Below are positions 14,396-26,625 of a stretch of 26,625 nt of DNA, one piece after another; position 1 is the first letter of the stretch, and each line of letters starts with the position of its first letter. The DNA comes from Sphaeroforma arctica JP610. Taxonomy: Eukaryota; Opisthokonta; Ichthyosporea; Ichthyophonida. Location: contig NW_014040335.1 in the NCBI RefSeq assembly GCF_001186125.1, positions 51,357-77,981 on the forward strand, written 5' to 3'. Under the pieces are notes generated by a model, which worked only from the letters and a program-made list of their open reading frames with translations, did no database searches and was not told the DNA's origin. A program made the position numbers and the translations under genes.

Positions 14396-15523
14396 GTTGC
14401 CGTGGTTGCGGTAGTGCTCCGTTTGTATGCAGCACTCGCCTCACAGCTATGCTTCTTCATCTATCTATTTATATTTATAGATAATGAAGTGTATTGAATA
14501 GTAAATACACAACAAACCTCTTGTCTGTCTGCGAGAGTCTTTGGCTGCTCTCATCTGAATTTTCCAAACTTTTTTTTCAATTTTGTGTTCATTTTTATTT
14601 TTTTCCGCTCAGAAATGTTGCCCACGGCAATCGGAAACCCCAATCAGAAAAGGATTGTATTGTGATTTGTGCCGAAGAACAGACTGTCTGAAATCTATTA
14701 TTTAAATCATGAATTCTCCAACTACAATACTGAAAGAAATATTTACATATTTACAACTGATACAAGCATAGAGAACACAATACCCAGACGGCCAGACACC
14801 GACAACGAAAGCAAAGGTAGTAAAAGAAAACAGCGCAGTCGACATCCGCAATGACGATTTATCAACAATGATAATTAACATCCAAATCGTAGATATATTA
14901 GTTTGATACTCTGTAGTGTAGAATTCTTGAGTATTGAATGTTCTCACTTCTATACTGTCATTTACAAAATTTATTTCCAGGTAAAGTACAAGTGTATATC
15001 TATAATAAACGGCACTACGGGATGTTAACAAAGCTATACCGCAAAATAGATTCTTCGGCGAAGGTACCGCAGCGTTTGAAGTGGCCCGACTGAAGCTCCC
15101 GTTGATAATGCAGTCACTGTGCAGGCAAAATTGCGAATCCAGCACTACTAAAGAGTAGGTGGGTGGAGCTTCACTCATTACTTTTTTACGTATATATGTA
15201 TTTCAGAGAGAATCTAAATACTATCGCGCTAAGTACAACAAGAGATACATATATGTACTGTCGCAACAGGCGAGTTGAGACTTGGAAGTTGATGAGAGTC
15301 GAGACGCTCTAAAATAAATAAATGGAAATTCCACGAATTAAAAAATACACGTGCCGCCAATTTTTTCTACACCAAGTATCGGGCTACAGCCCACAAATGC
15401 ATGATGTGATTACAAAACAAGCTATCCCTATTGTATGAATACGTACTTACGAACAAGTGCACACTCACACGAACCAGACAATACATTAGTCACGCATAGC
15501 GAGTCCTACAATATTAAGCCGTC
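14396..15523. other. Intergenic region between divergent PMT and JMJD6 genes
   Basis: Both promoters must lie in this 1.13 kb. It is AT-rich, and no defined promoter element stands out. It also contains the open frame described separately at 14702-15178. Confidence 0.5.
14702..15178 (-). CDS. Hypothetical 158-residue open frame
   Basis: A single uninterrupted frame starts at ATG 15178 with MSEAPPTYSLVVLDSQF and has a hydrophobic C-terminal third (around FTTFAFVVGVWPSGYCVLYA). The length is noteworthy for AT-rich DNA. The early residues look beta-strand-like, but I recognise no family. No acceptor or donor is needed. A real small gene, a first exon of a spliced gene, or chance are all possible. 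It lies between the divergent PMT and JMJD6 starts, reading in the PMT direction. Confidence 0.35.
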   Translation of the reverse strand: MSEAPPTYSLVVLDSQFCLHSDCIINGSFSRATSNAAVPSPKNLFCGIALLTSRSAVYYRYTLVLYLEINFVNDSIEVRTFNTQEFYTTEYQTNISTIWMLIIIVDKSSLRMSTALFSFTTFAFVVGVWPSGYCVLYACISCKYVNISFSIVVGEFMI

Positions 15524-17089
15524 ATGCCAACACCACCAATAATTGATCCTCTGCCCGAGAAGTTCAACCGAGGTAACTCGAAAAGTGATTCAACCAGGGA
15601 GACATACGTCGACAATCCCAATTTGTCAGACTTCTGCAACTACAGTTTGCGAACAGCCGCCAGGGCGAAGAAGAAGTGTCGTACTGAAATCAAGCCGAGT
15701 CAGTGGAGTAGGCACGGGTTCAAGTATGCGAAGAACCTCACGAGTATAGAACAGAGTATGTCGAGAGATACGGATATAGCAAGGGTTGATGCTAAGCATG
15801 TGACACCGCAGATGTTTGCGGAGCGGTTTGAGTCTGGGCGAGGAACACCATGTGTGGTGGTCAATACGACAGAGGGCTGGCCGGCAGTAAAGAACTGGAC
15901 ATGGAAGCAGTTGGCAAAAGATTACGGTGACGTTAAATTCAAAGTGGGCACAGATGACGACGGGTATCCGGTCAAGATGCGCATGAAGTACTTCATTGAG
16001 TACGCGCGCAACCAGAGCGACGATTCGCCTCTGTACTGTTTTGACAGTTCATTGGGCGACAAGAAAGAGAAACAGTCCATGCTGCGCGATTATGAGGTGC
16101 ATCCATTTTTCACAGACGATTTGCTGCAGCATGCAGGGGAGCGCAGAAGGCCTCCATACCGATGGCTCGTGATGGGTCCCGAGAGATCGGGGTCTGGTAT
16201 ACATATTGACCCTCTGGGAACGAGTGCATGGAATACCTTGGTGAGTGGCCATAAGAGATGGATACTATTCCCACCGGGAACATCTGCCGAAATGGTGAAG
16301 TGCCCGAAGGGTGTGGAGTCAGAAGCTATCAGCTGGTTCAACCATATATATCCTACGTTTTTCCGGCCCGATTATAAGGGACCAAGACCGATAGAGGTCC
16401 TACAGAGACCCGGAGAGACTATGTTTGTGCCTGGGCTGTGGTGGCACGTAGTTTTGAACTGTGATGAGACAGTAGCAATTACGCAGAACTTCGCCTCGAG
16501 AACCAACTTCCCGCTGGTCTGGCGGAAGGTGATGAAAGGCAGGGTCAAGATGAGTGTCAAAATGTTAGATACCCTCCGAAAGGTAGCCCCGGATTTGGCG
16601 GCGATTGCTAACCAGACAAGGATGGATGTAGAGAATGGTATGTACGCAGGCGAGTACTCGAGTAGTTCCAGTAGCAGTAGCAGTAGTTCGTCTAGTAGCT
16701 CGAGTAGTTCTGAGAGTGACAGCGACATTGCCATGGAAACAAGCACCAACAACAGTCCTAAACGTGGCAACGGCAGCGAGGACAATCGCGATTTGGCCCG
16801 TGCAAAGATAGAGGGTTCGGGTGGACGCAGAAGTAAAAAGGGAAGTAAGAAACGTAGAAGCTCGAGTTCACGCGACTGCTGTATGTGTGAGCGGTGTGTG
16901 CGAGACTGTGATGTGTGCATGGACCGGCACGAGCGCCGAGTGCGAAGACAGCGCGAGAGAGGGGATGCATTGGAGGTTCTGGGGTTGGACGCCGATGGAG
17001 TGAGGATTGTATGCAAGGAGAGAGGGCTTAGAAGGGACGGCAAGGATAGTAAGAAGAAGCGTAAGAAGGGCGGAGACAGCTCAGACTAG
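15524..17089 (+). CDS. JMJD6: JMJD6-type JmjC Fe(II)/2-oxoglutarate oxygenase, intronless
   Basis: JMJD6 hydroxylates lysines of splicing factors (and has been reported as an arginine demethylase) in the nucleus. This 521-residue product matches animal JMJD6 closely through the core: TDDDGYPVKMRMKYFIEY, DDSPLYCFDSS, RRPPYRWLVMGPERSGSG, HIDPLGTSAWN, GHKRWILFP, PGETMFVPGLWWHVVLN, AITQNFASRTNFPLVWRK. The iron ligands are His227, Asp229 and His308; Lys244 fits the 2-oxoglutarate-binding Lys. A poly-Ser tract (379-396), as in animal JMJD6, follows the helical C-terminal part of the core. The protein is about 120 residues longer than human JMJD6. The extra C-terminus is basic and holds a Cys-rich motif, CCMCERCVRDCDVCMDRH (452-469), that could bind metal, then a Lys-rich end (KKKRKK) suited to nuclear import. 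There is no intron, unlike every neighbour. ATG 15524 is the first in frame. An AATAAA follows about 95 bp after the stop. Confidence 0.97.
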   Translation: MPTPPIIDPLPEKFNRGNSKSDSTRETYVDNPNLSDFCNYSLRTAARAKKKCRTEIKPSQWSRHGFKYAKNLTSIEQSMSRDTDIARVDAKHVTPQMFAERFESGRGTPCVVVNTTEGWPAVKNWTWKQLAKDYGDVKFKVGTDDDGYPVKMRMKYFIEYARNQSDDSPLYCFDSSLGDKKEKQSMLRDYEVHPFFTDDLLQHAGERRRPPYRWLVMGPERSGSGIHIDPLGTSAWNTLVSGHKRWILFPPGTSAEMVKCPKGVESEAISWFNHIYPTFFRPDYKGPRPIEVLQRPGETMFVPGLWWHVVLNCDETVAITQNFASRTNFPLVWRKVMKGRVKMSVKMLDTLRKVAPDLAAIANQTRMDVENGMYAGEYSSSSSSSSSSSSSSSSSSESDSDIAMETSTNNSPKRGNGSEDNRDLARAKIEGSGGRRSKKGSKKRRSSSSRDCCMCERCVRDCDVCMDRHERRVRRQRERGDALEVLGLDADGVRIVCKERGLRRDGKDSKKKRKKGGDSSD

Positions 17090-17152
17090 GTGCAGTGCAT
17101 CTCAGGGCTTGTACATGGAAGGTTGTTGGTAGCGTCCACGTGATGTTTACTA

Positions 17153-17172
17153 GGCGGCGGCGGCGGCGGCGC
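17153..17172 (+). repeat. (CGG)n run in the JMJD6 3' UTR
   Basis: Six to seven GGC/CGG units lie 64 bp after the stop codon. They are followed by GCTCGCCCC, which could pair with the run. This is unusual in otherwise AT-rich flanking DNA. Confidence 0.95.
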
Positions 17173-17181
17173 TCGCCCCGG

Positions 17182-17187
17182 AATAAA
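17182..17187 (+). terminator. AATAAA polyadenylation signal of JMJD6
   Basis: A canonical hexamer 92 bp after the stop, immediately after the CGG run and its C-rich complement. Confidence 0.7.
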
Positions 17188-17189
17188 TA

Positions 17190-18852
17190 GTCAACAAAAT
17201 CCAGTAAGACCCAATGATGGTTCAAGCAGTTTGTTTGTGGGCTCGAATTTCGCAACAGAATAGATTTGGTTGCTATACATGCACAGCAACTCGGCGTGGA
17301 TTATGAGGTGTGAAGTACTTACTGTATTCTGTAGTCCAAAAAGAAAACATGAATATTTGGATTTGAATTTGTATTGTGTCTTGAATCGTAAATATGCAGT
17401 ATGTCGAAGAGACAATCCGTGTGCTGAAAATGAGCCGATAGCAATACATTGAGTACGAATTGGGTTCCGAGGTTTTCTGAGGTGCGATGTTGTCACCAGT
17501 TGAATCGCGATACGCAAGTGAAATCTCATCAAGTCATCTCGAGATTTCAAGTAGTTGCATCTTTTTCAGACGCCAATTAGTTTATTTCTACGGGTTCGCC
17601 TGCCTGTGCATCCCGGACTGCCTTAACATGCATATATTTGAAGAAAAATAAAGGTATACAACCGCGGCTAACCTACAAGCATTGGCCTATGAAGACACCT
17701 GTTGCTAAATATCCCTAGTGGGCGCGCAGTGTTGTATCGCGTTGCGTGACTGAGTGATGTGCAACGGTAACCCTTACCCTACGCTATAATGTAAAGATTG
17801 TTTTAGGTCCGACAGTCTACATCTGGGGCCTCTGGAAAATCAAATGGAATAAATTGCATATACATCGAACATGTGTACAATCACATGTTAAGGAGTTCCA
17901 TTTGCTGTTAAAACATGCGTGCAATATAATGACTGAAGATATCTGTAAGCGTGCCCAGGAGTTCATGACACATTATTTGGATACATGATGATATACTATT
18001 TAGATGCAGATGCACTCGTGTTGTGTACGATGACATGAAGGAAATCTCCATACACATATGTATACAATACACACAGTACTTTAATATATTCACAATACAT
18101 ATCCAGGTGTATTATAAATATACATACAAATACTGCAACGCCCGGGCGAGACGGATGCGTCAAGGGCTTTTCTCTGCATTATACATATCTATTTTCGTAG
18201 ACTGTTTTATCTAACTACACTAATTGCTTCTGTTCACACCAAGGTACGATATCTCAATCAACTAATTCACCCTCAAAGTCGTGTATCCCGCAATAACGAA
18301 TCAGTCCTACGAATTGTATCTCAACATCGGTACATCCGTATGGTAAGATTTACATCGAGAATCCTAATTGCAGAAGCAAAACTTTCACACCTGAATATGA
18401 TTGTAAACGCCGGATCAAAAACGTACATATATGGGAAATTCTAGACATGTCCACGATTATACATATGCATGTAATTAAGTTCTGTTGATGTAGTTGCACA
18501 AAGTATGGTAAATCTACACGAATAGTCAGCTGGAATGTCGAGTAAAAGTGAGAGGTACTTAGTTTTAACACAGTATCAGTTATACCCGGGCCAACACTTG
18601 GGATATTCATGCATAGTTAATCATATAAACATGCGCTCTATGTGGCTGCATCCGTGTCTATGTCACTATTCTTTTTTATCTCCTCTCCGGTAAGTATAGA
18701 GTACTAAAGTAACTTGAGGCGATAAACGACTCTTTTCTATGTAAACACATACAGACGTAATTGTACTTGCATCAATCTGCTGCTAGTCAGGTTTCCAGAG
18801 AATTCAAACTACGATTTATATGGTGAAATAAAAACTTTATAAATTATAAACT
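17190..18852. other. Intergenic region between convergent JMJD6 and sirtuin genes
   Basis: About 1.7 kb of AT-rich DNA. Only short open frames without splice or family support are present. I see no RNA gene, repeat array or mobile element. Confidence 0.6.
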
Positions 18853-21800
18853 TCATCTCACTTCAGCATTCAAGTGGCTGCGCAACAGCTTGGCACTTTC
18901 GTCGCATAATTCCGACTCGTACACGGCCATATTCTCCAACCAGCCCAGCGCTTGCAGAAGAGCTATACACCCACTATTTGAAACAAAACAATCATTAATT
19001 CATGGATTAATTACAAAATTGAGTGCATGAACTGGGCGCTATCCGTGCCACTGACTGTATAGGAGCGCTGTAACTTTCTCACTGTGGCATGACGGTTTAG
19101 GATGTGATAAGACTTGCAAACTCGAGAACGCTCCGTAGAAGACATGCACTGTTGATATTCTCCTTCAGCTAAACAGAAAGGTCGTATATGTACATCACAG
19201 GTACAATCATTCAGACATGCGCAGAGTTCATTCGGGTAAAATAAACTCCTAGAACACTGAATGTATGCTCGATATAGATGAACTCAAATAGTTGCAATAC
19301 TGGACTTCCTCGGGGCGTACGTGGTCTGTACGTGCCCCCTCACCCACTTATTTACCGCAAGACTATGTCTGACTTGATGAGTGAATATAAATATAATGAT
19401 ACCACATTACACAATGGTCTTCCACATAAGTTGACATATGCATCAGAAAACGTGGCGCATAGCAACAATCTGGCATGCAGGTTCTATTCATTATCGATTC
19501 AACTAAAAAAAAAATGGCGTACAATCGATATGTACGTGCCACGCACACGCCCAACAGTTTCCACTTGATACAAAGTAGGCGAACGCAAATATAACTAACA
19601 CAGAAAAGCACACCTACCTATCACACGATCCTTTCAGAAGGGTATCGGTCGAGTTTGGCGCATAGTTGAGACCCAGACCCATGCCCACCTCTTCATTGTT
19701 CAGCACTAAGCGGGGCACGCTGTTTCGTATAAGCCCTGGTAACCGATTTGCTGGACCAACTGTCAGACTCGTGCCAGCAATGATGAGTAGATCACTCGAC
19801 TGTGCATCTAGCTCCCAGTGCATGAAGAACTCGCGCGGCAAACTGAAACATAGGAACTGTATGTCAGTGGCGTGCAAATATACAGAGAACCCCTATTTTG
19901 TCACATTGGTTAGCTTTGAAATACGGCTTTGGCGGCTGGAGCTTGCACTCATTGTACACATCCGCGTTTATGTATTCGCAAAACAAAGATACTATATGAA
20001 GTGTGCCCGGCGCTAGGAAGCATGCTCGAATGCAGATTTGCCAAACCAACCTCTGTAATTGGTTCGATATCTTATCTAGCAGCATGCTCTGCGCCTGTCT
20101 TACCGGGGTCACCGGTTGAAAAGACACAAATTACGAATCGTTTCAGAGGTAATAACCCTATTAGCAACAATTTAACCGTAAAATACTTCGTAAATTGAAC
20201 TCAGGTATACCACCGCTTCCAGTCCAAATATTCGTACCACTTTAACCTTTCGTTACAACGCTAAAATACACACCTTCTACTTACCTGCTCCCGTATAGTA
20301 CTGTGTCGGGTTTCATATACGGCTTTCCGCAAGACGGACAAGGTATAGGGCTCGATTTTTTCGGGGCCAAGTCATCACCACTATTGTATATGTCTTTGAT
20401 ATGAGTCCGTGTCTGCCAGTCGTATGAATTTTCGTATTAGTGATTCATCAAGAATCTGTCAGGACCGAAGATGCCAGCATTGCCCACGATCAATATCAAA
20501 TCCAACCAGATCCGATGATAGTAACACGACCCAGCTGCTCTGCAGTATGTGTGATCACGCGAGTGGTTTACATCGGCTTTGCTCAGTCACAACGCACCAC
20601 AAACACTCGCACTGTCCACTATTAACTTGAGAAAAGTGCGCTTCTACACATACAACTTAGCTATGACTTCCAACTGCATGCGTAGTGAACCTACCAACTC
20701 ACGGAATTTGGCACTGTCCATTTCGGTTTTGCAGCTTTCGCATTTGATAACCATCAGAGACCCGTGCACCGGGATGATCTTCTTGGGCGGCACACTGGTC
20801 TTGAAGTCTAGTCCATCTGCAGTACACAAAGGGTCCCTCATCAGCACACACACTCACAAAAATTCACAAAAATTCAACATAAATTCATATAAATTCAGAA
20901 CCAGTAGCATACTGAGGGCATTTAAACTCCTTCTAGAGTTTTCACTGTACTCAGGTATGTAGTAAGATGCTCTACACATGCCAGCGGCGAAGCCGGCTGG
21001 AGGAATTCGTAATACCAACCTTACATGTATGTACATGCATACAGTCACAAACCACAGGGATCATTCCCTGAAGCACTGTGTATTCTCGGCTTAACCACGT
21101 AAACAGTGGGAACGTTCACTCCACACTGGCAGGAAAACTTACCAATATTTTGTGTATACACGCGCGTCAGCAGCCCTTTCTTGTGCAGCACATCGGACAG
21201 GAAATGCATCAATGTGGGTCTCCATTGGTTGCCCCCTAGACCCAGTATGAATGGTCGACGCAGTTCTAGGTATGGCAGCTGTGTTTCCCGGAACAAGTCT
21301 AAGCTCACCACGTGTATCGGGTCAATTCTCATCGCTTGTCTCTGCAATGATTGTAAAAAATAAACAAGAACTTAGTAACTGTGTTTAGAAGATTGTTCGA
21401 ACGTTTGCTATCGCTTGTCTACATAATGATTGCAGATAAGTATTGAAAAATATTGCTTAACTGTGTAGTTTTTCTAGAATACTCGTCGGAGAATGAGAGA
21501 CAGCTACTAAGAGAATTCTTCGAATGTTTACTGGCTTGGACGTCATTTTCTTGAAAACGCGGATTGTTCACTTGTGAAGTCGTATGGGTATGTGGGGTCG
21601 CAAGCATCTGACAAGAGAGCTCACCATCGTGGCATAACTATACGCGGTTGCAATTAACTAGGGCATGTATATGTGCATCGCAGTGTGCTTCTACGAGTTT
21701 GTCCAGCAAACCGTATGCTCACGAGCACATCGTGTTGTATACATTGTTATGTGATCGACGCTATTGATTTTAAGACGTTGTGTTTAGAAATGTGGATTTA

Positions 21801-22513
21801 AATCTTCGTATAAGGTTTCGTCTAGCTGTAAACTTCACGCTACCTGCTCTTCGGTGGCTGTCAGTAGGTTGGGCTTGAGGGTGTCGTACATTCCACCCAC
21901 ACTTCTGAAGTCTGGGATGCCGGATGCAGTGCTCACCTATACGTATTATATCAGACCATGGATGACTTGATGTTCTACTAAATCGAGATTCCAAAGTGTT
22001 GAATACAGGCTATTTTCACGGCTTATTCAGCAAACTCCCATAGAATGTAGTAGGAACAAACCGTCATGATCATACCAGTCACTAATCGTCGTCATGTTCA
22101 TACCAGTCACTAATCGTATACATATAGAATTAGTAAAAACTTGGACGTATGTGCTCGCGATATTTGAACGTATGTAAAGTGTTCATAATTCTTAAGGCAG
22201 GGTGAACGAATCCAACTGAGTTGGATTCCAATACACAATTGGTATCTTTAAGCCAGTTCACACCGGTATGTATACAGTAAAGTCGCGTTTTAATCTTTCG
22301 TCCTTGTGAATGCGACACTGTTTGCCAGATACGAAGACATCGATATTATCAAACAGCTGCAACATTGAAGTATCTCTACCAGTAGATACATACACAACAC
22401 CAGTAACATACCCCGGCTCCAGATAATATCATGATATTTCGTATCCTGCCCGATAATATACTAGCTGCTATTGCGTCAACTTTTGCCTTCGTCATATTGT
22501 TGCCGGGCATCAT
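18853..22513 (-). CDS. SIR2: SIR2-family NAD-dependent protein deacylase (SIRT2-like)
   Basis: It removes acyl groups from lysines using NAD+, releasing nicotinamide and O-acyl-ADP-ribose. Seven GT-AG exons join in phase (990 nt, 329 residues): 22513-22412, 21936-21844, 21341-21143, 20816-20695, 20412-20285, 19842-19618, 18973-18853. Motifs: NAD-binding SGAGVSTASGIPDFRS (31-46), RPTLMHFLSDVLHKKGLL, YTQNID (127-132), catalytic His149 in IPVHGSL, zinc ligands Cys157/Cys160 (CESC) and Cys197/Cys200 (CPSC), MKPDTVLYGSSLPREFF, GTSL (238-241), VLNNEEVG, and the C-terminal GSCDSGCIALLQALGW, which resembles the end of the SIRT2 core. The protein is little more than the catalytic domain, with 25 residues before it. 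ATG 22513 follows an in-frame TGA two codons upstream, so the start is firm unless there is a 5' exon. The usual TSAG is TASG here. No mitochondrial presequence is visible. Confidence 0.94.
22062..22117. repeat. 28-bp tandem duplication in sirtuin intron 1
   Basis: Two adjacent copies of CGTCATG(A/T)TCATACCAGTC continuing with ACTAATCGT differ at one base. They lie between exons 1 and 2 of the sirtuin gene. Confidence 0.9.
22208..22228. repeat. Perfect 9-bp inverted repeat with 3-nt loop
   Basis: GAATCCAAC, TGA, GTTGGATTC: a perfect short hairpin in sirtuin intron 1. No function is evident. Confidence 0.8.
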
Positions 22514-23794
22514 CAATCAATTGTGTCTGCTAACTGTGTGTCAAAAAGGCACATTAAGGTGTACTTTACCATTGATAGACCAAGGATTTGTCTTCGTCAA
22601 ACATTAACAATTGCACATAGAGAGCCGTTGACCACATTAAAATAAGCGGTGCGCAGCACCTGTATTGTTCGTCTCTGAGTCTGAGAGTCTGAGACTTGAT
22701 CTCAATCAGAGGCATCGCTTCCTAAAAAAAAAGAACATTTTCAGAAGGTTGGTGCATAAATACCCAATACCCAATACCCAAGGAACTCAATGAACCCTAA
22801 AAACCAATTATGCCGTGTTCGAATGTTCGGGACTTCGGGTCCCCGGGTGAGCAAACTGATTTACTGATTCGGAGTTTCCGACTGATTGCGGGGCAACATC
22901 TCAGAACGTTTTACGTTAACCAAAAAACGTTTGCATTTAACTTTTATTTATTTACATAAACATACATACGTGTGTACCATATATCCCATGTTATCTATGG
23001 AAATAAGTCTGTTGCAGGGTATTTTTATATAAAAAATATTACAAAACCGAGAAAAAAAATAAACGTATGATCCATAGGCCAGTGCGGCATATGTAGCCCA
23101 TACTCTACCCTAATAACAGTCAACAATACTGTCTACTTGATATTTATGTAAATATGTATTTCCATACATGAGTAATGACTTGAGCCAAGACGCAAGTGTC
23201 ATAAACACGGCCCTCAGGATCAGGACTACAATAGACTATAGAGTCTGCTATAAATAATTTACGATTTCCGCTAGTCGACCTGAGTTCTGCTCGAGACCCT
23301 AATCACTGATGGCCTAATCAGTATTCCCCGATCCCCAGTCCCCACTCCCCAGAGAGGCCAGAGGGCCGTCCCGGTCATCAAACAACAAGCCGGGTCTGCC
23401 TGGGACAGTTAATCAGAGTAGCGCAGAGTTCAATCGGCGTATTAGCCAATCATATCACAGATACAATTGCCTTTTTTTGATCGTTTCATACGTCCGAAAA
23501 TATCAAAACAACACAGACGAAGTACAACTCGACGAGAAACAATGACGGACAAGAGAAGAGTGTGTGTTGGATAGACCGATAGAGAGGCCGGATGAATGAC
23601 GATAGTATACACTCCACCCTACACAGTGGATAATATTTAAATAACTGTGTAATAACAACTACACTGGTACATTTGTATCAAGTCTACACATATTCACTGT
23701 GTAAATAAAAGGTTGAGAAATATTTTTTTCGCCACGCATATAGTCTATATTTCACACACCGAACACACACACAAAACAACTCAAATCGAACAAG
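22514..23794. other. Intergenic region between divergent sirtuin and UGP genes
   Basis: About 1.28 kb must carry both promoters. TATTTAAATA at about 23634-23643 is a TATA-like candidate roughly 150 bp upstream of the UGP start. Pyrimidine-rich clusters and homopolymers occur near 22723 and 23053. No open frame or RNA gene is supported. Confidence 0.5.
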
Positions 23795-25944
<2,150 letters not shown>

Positions 25945-26049
25945 TTGGAGACCTCGTCTCTGGCTACCATCCGTTGCGTCAGGGTTTTCAAGTATGTTAA
26001 TCGAGTAAGAAGTATTTCCCGGGTACGGAACATAGTGTGTGTGTTTGCT

Positions 26050-26055
26050 AATAAA
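26050..26055 (+). terminator. AATAAA polyadenylation signal of UGP
   Basis: A canonical hexamer 105 bp downstream of the UGP stop codon. Confidence 0.75.
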
Positions 26056-26486
26056 ATATGTCAAATATCATCAGCTCACTTTTGAATATACAGCCGATCT
26101 CTCCTAATAACATTAGTCAGAACGATAGTAAGAATCACACTGTTGTATGTGAGAACTTACTTCCTTTATGACTCAAAGTGGAAACTGGTTGTAGCAGCAC
26201 AATACACTAAATGAGAAAGGAGTGAACTTTTTCCCACGGATTGCTCTCCACGATATATTTGTGCATGATTGTGAATCAGATGAGCTGGCTTCGATATTTA
26301 TAATAAGTTCAGCGTTCGTATATAGGTCACCCCTAGTCAATCTGGAGCCTCAAAAAAAAACCCCCCAATGCTTAGTAATAGATAGCTTTCTTTTAGGCTG
26401 AAAGCATGTGTTTTCATGTATACATGTATGTTCTCACGATACTCAAATTACTTGCATAAGTATGTAACAATGAACACATATCAACT

Positions 26487-26584
26487 ATATATATATATAT
26501 ATATATATATGCTTATGTGTGCATGTACGTATGTATATGTATGCACGTACCTATATGTTGTATATATATACAAATATACAAGTG

Positions 26585-26620
<36 letters not shown>
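26487..26620. repeat. (TA)n and (CA)n microsatellites
   Basis: About 12 TA units at 26487-26510. After a TGTATG/CGTACC-rich linker, about 16 CA units run at 26588-26620. Confidence 0.95.
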
Positions 26621-26623
<3 letters not shown>

Positions 26624-26625
26624 CT

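Larger units (their letters stand above)
25945..26625. other. UGP 3' flank ending in microsatellites
   Basis: After the UGP stop and poly(A) signal there is no supported gene. AT-rich sequence runs into (TA)n at 26487-26510 and a (CA)n run at 26588-26620 at the window end. Confidence 0.7.

Noticed and set aside
16372-17043. 223-codon antisense frame
   Set aside because: It is a shadow of JMJD6: the Leu-rich antisense reading arises from the poly-Ser codons opposite.

Overview
The window is nuclear DNA from an intron-rich eukaryote. Five genes split into GT-AG exons whose reading frames join exactly. The sixth, a JMJD6 homologue with a poly-serine tail, has no introns. The gene set (PCH2/TRIP13, JMJD6 with poly-Ser, a SIRT2-like sirtuin, a protein O-mannosyltransferase, an animal/fungal-type UDP-glucose pyrophosphorylase), the loose intergenic spacing, the many minisatellites and AT microsatellites, and the 20-N scaffold gap suggest a unicellular opisthokont draft assembly. 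An ichthyosporean such as Sphaeroforma would fit, but this is inference from gene content and not a species identification.

Layout, left to right. (1) 3428-422, minus: a PCH2/TRIP13 AAA+ ATPase. Its C-terminal part is not found and probably lies beyond the left edge. Its Walker A motif is split by a 12-nt microexon. (2) 4691-4189, minus: two well-formed exons of an unidentified protein. (3) 5709-8749, plus: a seven-exon alpha/beta-hydrolase with a mitochondrial-type presequence, preceded by a 20-bp minisatellite and carrying a 52-bp minisatellite in intron 3. (4) 14395-10253, minus: a nine-exon protein O-mannosyltransferase of 543 residues. It has no MIR domain, an architecture usual for bacterial rather than eukaryotic members. 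(5) 15524-17089, plus: intronless JMJD6, with an added Cys-rich tail. (6) 22513-18853, minus: a seven-exon, 329-residue sirtuin. (7) 23795-25944, plus: a three-exon, 497-residue UDP-glucose pyrophosphorylase.

The genes do not form an operon or an obvious pathway. Each is an independently transcribed unit: hydrolase/PMT and JMJD6/sirtuin are convergent pairs, and PMT/JMJD6 and sirtuin/UGP are divergent pairs. Loose themes are nuclear regulation (PCH2, JMJD6, sirtuin) and sugar-donor or glycosylation metabolism (PMT, UGP). All exon models were built by eye from protein-family similarity, splice consensus and phase consistency. No alignment or transcript data were available.
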